This document shows, in pieces, positions 10,988 through 19,042 of a stretch of DNA of 25,578 nucleotides. The translations under genes and the position numbers were made by a program. The notes below the pieces were generated by a model. That model was given only the letters and a program-made list of their open reading frames with translations. It did not search any database and was not told the DNA's origin. This DNA is from Pleurobrachia bachei (taxonomy: Eukaryota; Ctenophora; Tentaculata; Cydippida; Pleurobrachiidae): positions 3,055 to 28,632 of the forward strand of contig AVPN01000213.1 in the NCBI GenBank assembly GCA_000695325.1, given 5' to 3'. Position 1 is the first letter of the stretch; each line of letters begins with the position of its first letter.

Positions 10988-11722
10988 AGCTACTAGTTGT
11001 AATGGGGTTTTAGTTAAGGTTAACAGGGGCATAACAGAGGTATAGCAGGGGCGTCATCAGCTGTCATAGCTAGTTGTACAGTGGGGTCTTTACTCTTTAG
11101 TAAAGGTTAACAGGGGTATAACAGAGGTATAACAGGGGCATCAATCAGCTGTCATAACTAGTAGTAATGAGGTTTTAATTAAGGTTAACAGGGGCATAAC
11201 AGAGGTATAGCAGGGGCATCATCAGCTGTCATAGCTACTAGTTGTAATGGGGTTTTAGTTAGGTTAACAGAGGCATAACACAGGTATAACAGGGGCATCA
11301 TCAGCTGTCATAGCTACTAGTTGTAGTGGGGTTTTAGTTAGGTTAACAGAGGCATAACACAGGTATAACAGGGGCATCATCAGCTGTCATAGCTACTAGT
11401 TGTAGTGGGGTTTTAGTTAGGTTAACAGAGGCATAACACAGGTATAACAGGGGCATCATCAGCTGTCATAGCTACTAGTTGTAGTGGGGTTTTAGTTAGG
11501 TTAACAGAGGCATAACACAGGTATAACAGGGGTATTATCAGCTGTCATAGCTACTAGTTGTAGTGGGGTTTTAGTTAGGTTAACAGAGGCATAACACAGG
11601 TATAACAGGGGTATTATCAGCTGTCATAGCTACTAGTTGTAATGGGGTTTTAGTTAAGGTTAACAGGGGCATAACAGAGGTATAGCAGGGGCATCATCAG
11701 CTGTCATAGCTAGGTGTAGTAG
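10957..11722. repeat. 79-bp minisatellite carrying the SRP68 start codon, 10 units
   Basis: On the + strand, CATs following CAGCTGT end at 10987 (the real copy B start), 11067, 11155, 11232, 11311, 11390, 11469, 11548, 11627 and 11707. The period is 77-80 bp apart from one of 88. Units around 11311-11627 are almost identical. On the minus strand each unit contains ATGACAGCTGATGATGCCCC and continues like SRP68 codons 1-11. It then leaves the gene and usually reaches a stop after about 15 codons. The array fills the space between SRP68 copy B and DPH1. Confidence 0.95.
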
Positions 11723-11907
11723 GGTGGAGTTAATATCTGGACATGTGCGGTATGAAGGGTCAAATGGAAAACTGTATTGTACAATATGATTGTAATCCAG
11801 GCCAAGGGATGGGATAGGAGGATGTACTCAAAAACAGTTGTTAAAAGAGTGTAATAAGTTAACTAATACAAAACCCTAAGCTCACAAATCCCCTAAACAA
11901 ACACTCC

Positions 11908-14900
11908 CTATTTCTTCACCCCAGGTTTTCTCGTCACCTTCACCTTATTATCAGGATGATTATTGGTCCAGGGACCCAGGGAGGCGTTACTATAAAAGTC
12001 CATTGGGTAATCATCCTGCCAGGTCACCTTACCAAGTGCCACAGATGCCTCATATGGTGATAGAAGGGGAGCAGGAAAGGTGTATCCCCAATCAATGCTA
12101 AGTCTAGGGCACGCGACCTGGATCCAGGCCCCTATATCAGACATAGAACCCAGTCGATCAGGAAATATCTCACTCATCAGATATACTGTGTATGTCTTCC
12201 CTTCCTCTTCTAGCATGGTTTTCAACTTGTTAAGAATGGATGGGTTACCTTGTCTACCCAATGTTCCAAGTACTAAACCCCATTTCACCGCCTTCCCTGC
12301 CTTATCAATCTCCTCTTTTCGGATCCTTTTCATCTTGACGTGATCGTAGTGTTCTCGGGTTAGGGACTTGTCATAAGGGTCGTACCGGTATGCGGGGAGA
12401 GAGGGGTTGGAGATCATGATACTCTCGAGGTGGAACCTACCATCTCCCAGGTAGAGGAGGGATGAGATGGAGGGGTCCAGGGGAGGGGAGGTACATCCTA
12501 ACACCTCACCCGGTGAGAGAGGTTTAGCCTGAGGTATGATGAGGTCCCAACCTTCTGATCGGAGCGCTTCTACAACACTGAAATAGGGGAATCAAAATAT
12601 ATTAATCAAGTGAGAAAAGTACCTTTACCTAAGAAGTAAGTAAATAAATTTAGAAAAGGGCTATAATAGTAGTATTTATTCCTGAGCCTAAAGCCCCAGC
12701 TTTCACAAAAACGGTCCCATTACTAATATCAGTTAATTAGTGTAATTATACCTGTGTAAGGTGTTGAGGAACTGGATGGTTGATACAACTGCCATCTTCT
12801 TACTTTTATCAAAGTTAGCCTTTAAACTGTCTATAAAGTGTTTCGGGTCTATCTGAATATCCACAAACACGTATAGCACTGTTATACTCGTCCTGAGGAT
12901 AATGTAGGTGATAGTGAGAAACTATTAGATAGTTCCATAATCCACATGAACGTTTATCCCAGGCACCCTCTAGAATAATATTAGGTTGTCCAGTAAATAA
13001 TTTCGTTTGAGTCCTATGAGTCACCACCGTTTTTTCACAGGATTTTGTATCGGAATATATTGCCTGATATCGGATTGTGGTGGTTCTCAGATCCCAAGAG
13101 GCCTCTTTCTATACCCCACTCTCGTTGCTGCTGCATATGGAAAATCACAATATTCAAGTTTTAGTACTAAAGCTGCTGTACTTCTTAAAAATGGTACCTG
13201 AGTGATGTTTTGTTGGATCAAGCTTGTTCATTGGACAGTTATCTATCGTTTAAGATGTAATAAAAGATTCTATCTTTATTTTGTCCTTTAGTAAAGGTTA
13301 ACAGGGGCATAACAGAGGTATAGCAGGGGCATCATCAGCTGTCATAGCTAGTTGTACAGTGGGGTCTTTAGTAAAGGTTAACAGGGGTATAACAGAGGTA
13401 TAACAGGGGCATCAACAGGGGCATCATCAGCTGTCATAGCTAGGTGTAGTAGGGTGGAGTTAATATCTGGACATGTGCGGTATGAAGGGTCAAATGGAAA
13501 ACTGTATTGTACAATATGATTGTAATCCAGGCCAAGGGATGGGATAGGAGGATGTACTCAAAAACAGTTGTTAAAAGAGTGTAATAAGTTAACTAATACA
13601 AAACCCTAAGCTCACAAATCCCCTAAACAAACACTCCCTATTTCTTCACCCCAGGTTTTCTCGTCACCTTCACCTTATTATCAGGATGATTATTGGTCCA
13701 GGGACCCAGGGAGGCGTTACTATAAAAGTCCATTGGGTAATCATCCTGCCAGGTCACCTTACCAAGTGCCACAGATGCCTCATATGGTGATAGAAGGGGA
13801 GCAGGAAAGGTGTATCCCCAATCAATGCTAAGTCTAGGGCACGCGACCTGGATCCAGGCCCCTATATCAGACATAGAACCCAGTCGATCAGGAAATATCT
13901 CACTCATCAGATATACTGTGTATGTCTTCCCTTCCTCTTCTAGCATGGTTTTCAACTTGTTAAGAATGGATGGGTTACCTTGTCTACCCAATGTTCCAAG
14001 TACTAAACCCCATTTCACCGCCTTCCCTGCCTTATCAATCTCCTCTTTTCGGATCCTTTTCATCTTGACGTGATCGTAGTGTTCTCGGGTTAGGGACTTG
14101 TCATAAGGGTCGTACCGGTATGCGGGGAGAGAGGGGTTGGAGATCATGATACTCTCGAGGTGGAACCTACCATCTCCCAGGTAGAGGAGGGATGAGATGG
14201 AGGGGTCCAGGGGAGGGGAGGTACATCCTAACACCTCACCCGGTGAGAGAGGTTTAGCCTGAGGTATGATGACCAGGGTTGGAAGACTAGCCTCGCGAAG
14301 ATGTTGTGACTTTATCCCCTTATGAATATATTAATCAAGCGAGAAAAGTACCTTCATTTCCTAAGAAGTAAGCAACTAGATTTCACAAAAACGGTGTCGT
14401 TACTAATATCAGTGGTGTATACCTGTGTAGGGTGTTGAGGAACTGAATGGTTGATACGACTGCCATCTTCTTACTCTTATCAAAGTTAGCCTTCAGACTA
14501 TCTATAAAGTGTTTCGGGTCTATTTGAATATCCACAAACACGTATAGCACTGTTATACTCGTCCTGAAGATGATATGTGATGTAAATGATCTTCAAAGTG
14601 AGGAACTATTGCAATAATTCCCTGTAGGTTTATCCCAGGCACCCTCTAGAAAAAGAAGAAGAAGCAGATCGTTTCACAGGCTAATAAGACGAGGCATCCC
14701 CTACAAGGATTACAGAACATAGTTGGAACTTGGAGAATCTGTTACCCACCTATCAATAGGAATTAGACAGGAATGTCCATAATGAATCATAAAATCAGCA
14801 CCCAAACTCCTTGCAGTAAAGTCATCCACACAGCACGCCCCATAAGTCACATCTCCCATTATGATCATCTCGGCTCCAGTAAAATGTTCCAAGATATCGG

Positions 14901-15317
14901 ATATAACACATGCGTAGAGAAGGAGACCCTCGGGGAATTGGAGGGCAACGTGTTTAGCTTCGGCACACCGGATCCGCCAGATACTCTTGTGGATTTCAAA
15001 GTTGTAGTTGGGTGGTAATCGCTGCAGATATGTATAGGGAGAATGGTTAGTGGTTGGGTCAATTATAATTCATAATTGTTGGATGGTAAAGTGGATTATA
15101 GATCTAGTTTTGATTAATAAATTGGACTGTCCAATTAACTCACACTGATGGCTTCATTAATTAGAGGATCATTAAGTTGCTCTGTTGGTATTTGTTGTAC
15201 CACTCTCCTCTGGATTCTCTTCCGTGGCACATCAGCCTTCACCACCACAGACTTGGTACAGCAGGACTCTGCAGTGCAGGAGTTGGTGGAGGGTTCACAG
15301 GATCCAGTAGATAGCAT
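11908..15317 (-). CDS. DPH1: Diphthamide biosynthesis protein 1 (2-(3-amino-3-carboxypropyl)histidine synthase subunit 1)
   Basis: With DPH2 it is an [4Fe-4S] radical-SAM-type enzyme that starts diphthamide formation on a histidine of elongation factor 2 in the cytoplasm. Exons: 15144-15317 (ATG 15317), 14750-15021, then 14423-14563 or its duplicate 12752-12892, then 11908-12577 (stop TAG 11908-11910). Phases close to 418 aa, near the usual 420-440. The three cluster cysteines are present in [29 protein letters not shown] and [14 protein letters not shown]. Other family blocks are [24 protein letters not shown] and [14 protein letters not shown]. Only the distal last exon keeps its acceptor (ATTTCAG, next to 12577); the proximal copy is broken, so splicing must reach the distal one. 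Confidence 0.93.
12752..12892 (-). CDS. DPH1: DPH1 exon 3, distal duplicate
   Basis: 141 nt with intact acceptor (CCTCAG) and GTAT donor. It encodes the same residues as the proximal exon 14423-14563 ([14 protein letters not shown]...) with only silent differences, and has the same phases. Either copy can join exon 2 to exon 4. If both were included in one transcript the reading frame would still close (141 = 3 x 47), giving an internal 47-residue repeat. Confidence 0.85.
12981..13281. mobile_element. Mariner-like non-autonomous element, copy 1
   Basis: Begins TTAGGTTGTCCAGTAAATAA, resembling mariner terminal repeats, next to a TA. It aligns with 24975-25309 over most of its length (for instance TTTTAGTACTAAAGCTGCTG and GATGTTTTGTTG). 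Near the right end CATTGGACAGTTATCTA is an imperfect inverted match to the left end. There is no transposase frame. It sits inside the distal DPH1 duplicate and is absent from the proximal one, so it inserted or was lost after the duplication. Confidence 0.6.
13286..13445. repeat. Minisatellite units between the DPH1 duplicates
   Basis: Two further units of the SRP68-start minisatellite (CATs ending at 13345 and 13437). The first closely resembles the units at 11012-11090, including GTTGTACAGTGGGGTCTTTA. This is why the DPH1 duplication breakpoint can be placed in the array. Confidence 0.85.
13638..14307 (-). pseudogene. DPH1: DPH1 last exon, proximal copy with destroyed 5' end
   Basis: 13638-14272 is identical to the intact last exon, including the 198-codon open frame. 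The first 35 nt of the exon and its acceptor (expected at 14308-14310, where CTG has become GAC on the + strand) lie inside the 50-nt complemented block 14273-14322. The expected start ([12 protein letters not shown]) is gone and no in-phase AG acceptor replaces it. Seen: loss of acceptor and coding start. Inferred: this copy is not used. Confidence 0.85.
14273..14322. other. 50-nt complement-without-reversal of 12543-12592
   Basis: Read in the same direction, each of the 50 bases is the Watson-Crick partner of the base at the matching place in the twin copy (GGTCCCAACC becomes CCAGGGTTGG, and so on). The bases on the left flank are identical; those on the right are ordinary diverged homologues. 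An inversion would give the reverse complement, which this is not. Confidence 0.97.
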
Positions 15318-15540
15318 GATCTATAACTGTTTAGGTAGCATTAGAGAACATGATCTATTGGTAGGATGATGTTTCAATTCTAGAAATACGAGACACAAAT
15401 AAATATTTCTAAAAGTCGTCCAATAACTTTGATATACATATAATTATTACTTATTACAGACCACAAAAAGGTAAAAACACTCAAAACTGTTACATATTTT
15501 AATATATTCATTCATTCCATGCATGGTTTAATTATTTGTT

Positions 15541-18286
15541 TTATTTGCTCAGCATTGAATTAATTCGATCCATAAAATCTTCCATGACCTTCTTGGAATC
15601 CTAGGGAGGGAATATACTTGTCAGTAAGTAATCGGTAAATCTGTAAATAAATTGTAGTTATTATAATAATAAATAGTAATAAAGAAGATAGTGAAAACTA
15701 AATAGTCAGGGAATGGCCAGGAAATGCATGTCTGCCTACCTCAGGCATCAAATGCATGAGACTATGGTAAGGGTAATCGTATGTAACCATTTCCACAAGA
15801 CCATTCTTATTAGCAGCCAACATAGCACGTGATCCTTCAATGTCACAAATATCATCTCCTTTCCCGTGAAATATGGCCGTCCGAACCTATCGAGGGAGTT
15901 ATTTTTTTAAACATTGCACAGATACCATTAAATACACATAACTACCAATTAAATGACAATCAATTAAACATGATTACCAATTAAATATGACTATAAATTG
16001 AAAAGGACCAATTAAGTATATTCACCTGAACTTTATCCAAGTTCTCATTAGCCCACGCCACCGCTTTAAACATTGCAGTGGCCATACCGGCACGAGTTCC
16101 ATAGTGCCATAAGAGGGGGTCTGCCCCGTCCTTATCAAGTTGTGCCTGGTTTGGAGTCAGTTTGGTTCGGTCCAGAGAGTTCCAGGGTAGGTAAAACTTG
16201 GGGGCAATGGAAGATAAAGTCCAGGCTAGTTTCTTCATGGTCGGCGACACGTTATCACTCAACTAGGGGGAGGGCGATGTTTAATTTTCTAATTTACACA
16301 ATTTGGGGGAGGGGAGAAGGGTATTACATTTTCTAATACAGAACAACTGTTATAAAGAGGAAAACCGGGGTAACCGGGCCAAATAGTAAAACATCCATAT
16401 TCCCCTTTACCTTTAGGAATGGAGCTGATAGCAGTGCACCCTGGATTAAATCAGGACGGCGAATGGAAATTATGGTAGCCAGCAATCCCCCCATGCTATG
16501 GCCCATAATCAAGATTGGGGTATCTGGGTTATCCTTCCTCACTGTCTCGATCTCCGCTATCGAGTCGTTCACATAGATATCAAAATCTTCTACATACGCC
16601 TGGTGAATATAGGAATCTAGTTCGGGTGGATTACTAGATCTCAGAAACCGACCGACACAAGTAATACTGGTTCCTGATTGGCTAATAAACAGTCACATGA
16701 TCTAAATAATGAGCTTTGATTGGTTGTTTACTTGATCCGGTCGGTTCCTGCTACATCTGGTTCAGTGAAACATACCCTGTCCCCGATCGTGGTGTGACCG
16801 CAGCCCCTCTGGTCGTGTCCGTAAAATGAAACCCCGTTATTCAGTAGAAAATCTCGCCAAACAGACCACCTAGAAAAACCAGAATTTAGTTGTTTATATA
16901 GAACAAGGTGCTTCTGAGAAGTGAGAATATTTAGCAACTCCCATTACCTGTCACAGTAATCTGCAAACCCATGAAGAAAATAAAGAATACCCCGCTCGTT
17001 CTCTGCAACATGTTTAAGGGTAATCGTATGTAACCATTTCCACAAGACCATTCTTATTAGCAGCCAACATAGCACGTGATCCTTCAATGTCACAAATATC
17101 ATCTCCTTTCCCGTGAAATATGGCCGTCCGAACCTATCGAGGGAGTTATTTTTTTAAACATTGCACAGATACCATTAAATACACATAACTACCAATTAAA
17201 TGACAATCAATTAAACATGATTACCAATTAAATATGACTATAAATTGAAAAGGACCAATTAAGTATATTCACCTGAACTTTATCCAAGTTCTCATTAGCC
17301 CACGCCACCGCTTTAAACATTGCAGTGGCCATACCGGCACGAGTTCCATAGTGCCATAAGAGGGGGTCTGCCCCGTCCTTATCAAGTTGTGCCTGGTTTG
17401 GAGTCAGTTTGGTTCGGTCCAGAGAGTTCCAGGGTAGGTAAAACTTGGGGGCAATGGAAGATAAAGTCCAGGCTAGTTTCTTCATGGTCGGCGACACGTT
17501 ATCACTCAACTAGGGGGAGGGCGATGTTTAATTTTCTAATTTACACAATTTGGGGGAGGGGAGAAGGGTATTACATTTTCTAATACAGAACAACTGTTAT
17601 AAAGAGGAAAACCGGGGTAACCGGGCCAAATAGTAAAACAAGGTATAAGGGGAAATGGAAATCCTTACCTCGACTATCGTCACGTGGGACGATTAAATCA
17701 GGACGGCGAATGGAAATTATGGTAGCCAGCAATCCCCCCATGCTATGGCCCATAATCAAGATTGGGGTATCTGGGTTATCCTTCCTCACTGTCTCGATCT
17801 CCGCTATCGAGTCGTTCACATAGATATCAAAATCTTCTACATACGCCTGGTGAATATAGGAATCTAGTTCGGGTGGATTACTAGATCTCAGAAACCGACC
17901 GACACAAGTAATACTGGTTCCTGATTGGCTAATAAACAGTCACATGATCTAAATAATGAGCTTTGATTGGTTGTTTACTTGATCCGGTCGGTTCCTGCTA
18001 CATCTGGTTCAGTGAAACATACCCTGTCCCCGATCGTGGTGTGACCGCAGCCCCTCTGGTCGTGTCCGTAAAATGAAACCCCGTTATTCAGTAGAAAATC
18101 TCGCCAAACAGACCACCTAGAAAAACCAGAATTTAGTTGTTTATATAGAACAAGGTGCTTCTGAGAAGTGAGAATATTTAGCAACTCCCATTACCTGTCA
18201 CAGTAATCTGCAAACCCATGAAGAAAATAAAGAATACCCCGCTCGTTCTCTGCAACATGTTTGTAGCGATGCAGTTCAGTGGCCAT
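15541..18286 (-). CDS. MGLL: Monoacylglycerol lipase-like alpha/beta hydrolase
   Basis: A serine hydrolase releasing glycerol and fatty acid from monoacylglycerols. An intact reading uses exons 18195-18286 (ATG 18286, MATELHRYKHV), 18023-18116 or its duplicate 16776-16869, 16411-16599, 16026-16262, 15740-15886 and 15541-15600 (stop TAA 15541-15543). Phases close to 272 aa (human about 303). Seen: the oxyanion-hole HG in YFLHGFADYC, GHDQRGCG, nucleophile Ser in PILIMGHSMGGLLAT, acid Asp in HGKGDDICD and the His in YPYHSLMH. I chose the GTATGT donor at 16775 because it keeps phase and gives GDRAYVEDFDIYVND, as in relatives. The gene is interrupted by a 1247-bp tandem duplication, so the functional transcript must mix exons from both blocks. 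It is head-to-head with FBXO47. Confidence 0.85.
16948..17133 (-). pseudogene. Chimeric exon at the MGLL duplication junction
   Basis: Reading leftward from 17133, the upstream block's exon 5 (VRTAIFHGKGDD...) runs to the codons for YDYP and then hits TAA at the junction, because the copy stops just before the catalytic His. The truncated exon 1 (KHVAENERGILYF...) of the downstream block follows without its ATG. The truncated exon 5 keeps its acceptor and the truncated exon 1 keeps its donor. Including this chimera would end translation before the His. Confidence 0.75.
17641..17690. other. 50-nt complement-without-reversal of 16394-16443
   Basis: In the otherwise identical duplicate, these 50 bases are the base-by-base complement in the same direction of the other block (TCCATATTCC becomes AGGTATAAGG, and so on). 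They remove the donor and last 11 codons (QGALLSAPFLK) of the upstream copy of the nucleophile exon (17658-17846). That copy would otherwise read on into unrelated residues. Confidence 0.97.
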
Positions 18287-18598
18287 CACTAAATTGGACA
18301 TACATGAAATACTGCAGCAGAGACTAGCAGAAAACACCGGGGTCTCAGATAATAAACGCACAGACTAGCAGCTAGCTCCAGCCCACTGCCCGATATTTCT
18401 TGACGGGTGTATTGGACGAATGTCACTGTATCATTACGTATCGAGTCGCGACTGAAGAGTGTGTGGGTAGCTACCGATGGGTTTTGGCTAGCACATCCCC
18501 AAAACTGAGGTCCAGAGTGAAAAAAATCAACGTCAACCTTTTTTTCAAAATAAGAGGAAAAAAGAGACAAAATAAAATCAGGATCAGGATCAGGCCAA

Positions 18599-18660
18599 AG
18601 CGCGGCGCGGCGTTCAAATCTGGGTCACGCGCAAAATTAAAAGTAACGCCGCGCCGCGCT
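18599..18660. repeat. GC-rich perfect inverted repeat
   Basis: AGCGCGGCGCGGCGTT (18599-18614) and AACGCCGCGCCGCGCT (18645-18660) are exact reverse complements around a 30-nt AT-richer loop. It stands out from the AT-rich surroundings. It may be a cruciform-forming regulatory site or the ends of a tiny element. Confidence 0.85.
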
Positions 18661-18777
18661 ACCTTCAAAAAAACTCAGCTGAAATATGAAATCGCTGAAA
18701 CAAAGTCGGATTTTTAAAACTTTCCTTGGAACGCGCTGCAATCCCCTCTTTTGCACTGCCGCGCCACACCGCAACGA

Positions 18778-18788
18778 TATATATAAAA
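18778..18788 (+). promoter_or_regulatory. TATA-like box upstream of FBXO47
   Basis: TATATATAAAA lies about 255 bp before the FBXO47 ATG and would place transcription start near 18810. Direction and role are inferred from position only. Confidence 0.4.
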
Positions 18789-18820
18789 GGGCCTGTAAAA
18801 GGGCCTGTAAAAGGGCATAT
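18785..18820. repeat. 12-bp tandem repeat next to the TATA-like box
   Basis: AAAAGGGCCTGT twice, then a third copy ending ATAT instead of CTGT. It overlaps the end of the TATA-like sequence. Confidence 0.85.
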
Positions 18821-19042
18821 GCCAAAAACTTTCCGCACCTTTTTTTGCGTAACAGGTTCTAATTCTTAACTTTAACTCCTGACGAGAAAGAGACTTCGAA
18901 TGTCGATGTTAGAAAAAACCTGTCAAGCTCTTCTTATCTTCCAAATTTCAAGTCTCTATCTCATCAGAAACCAGAGATATTTCCAATTTAATTGTGTCAA
19001 ATCAAGGGTGGTCTGAGCTTTAGTGTCCCCTCTTTCATAGCC

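Larger units (their letters stand above)
11686..14652. repeat. Tandem duplication of the DPH1 3' end (period 1730 bp)
   Basis: Block 11686-12977 corresponds to 13416-14652. From 11686/13416 to 12542/14272 the copies appear identical base for base. The next 50 bases are complementary without reversal. After that the copies align with substitutions and indels through exon 3 until the shared CCCTCTAGA. The left breakpoint falls in the minisatellite. Confidence 0.9.
15768..18261. repeat. 1247-bp tandem duplication inside the MGLL-like gene
   Basis: 15768-17014 repeats as 17015-18261 and appears identical except for 50 bases (16394-16443 versus 17641-17690). The junction at 17014/17015 joins the middle of the catalytic-His exon to the middle of exon 1, with a T or two of microhomology. 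The unit holds partial exon 1, exons 2-4 and partial exon 5. Confidence 0.95.
18287..19042. promoter_or_regulatory. Head-to-head promoter region of MGLL and FBXO47
   Basis: 756 bp separate two divergent start codons. It contains a GC-rich hairpin (18599-18660), a TATA-like box toward FBXO47 and a 12-bp tandem repeat. I see no supported coding sequence; the open frames at 18289-18825 have no family likeness. Confidence 0.6.

Noticed and set aside
12080-12343. 87-codon + strand frame, repeated identically at 13810-14073
   Set aside because: Exact antisense of the DPH1 last exon; the repeat is due to the duplicated block.
14273-14322. Simple inversion or template-switch origin of the 50-nt block
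   Set aside because: The reverse complement of 12543-12592 does not match; only the unreversed complement does, at all 50 positions.
14773-15062. Frames overlapping DPH1 exon 2 on both strands
   Set aside because: The DPH1 reading is strongly supported by the cysteine motif and phase; the others are shadows.
16073-16336. 87-codon + strand frame, repeated at 17320-17583
   Set aside because: Antisense of the lipase exon 16026-16262 and its duplicate.
16735-16775. Extension of lipase exon 2 to the GTAAAC donor at 16735
   Set aside because: It would leave phase 2, which does not fit the phase 0 start at 16599; the GTATGT donor at 16775 keeps frame and matches the family.
18289-18825. Four frames of 62-105 codons between MGLL and FBXO47
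   Set aside because: Created by repeats, the GC hairpin and the 12-bp tandem repeat; no family resemblance and no splice logic.
18992-19042. Upstream extension of the FBXO47 frame
   Set aside because: It begins at a TTG; the first ATG is at 19043 and fits the basic N-terminus.
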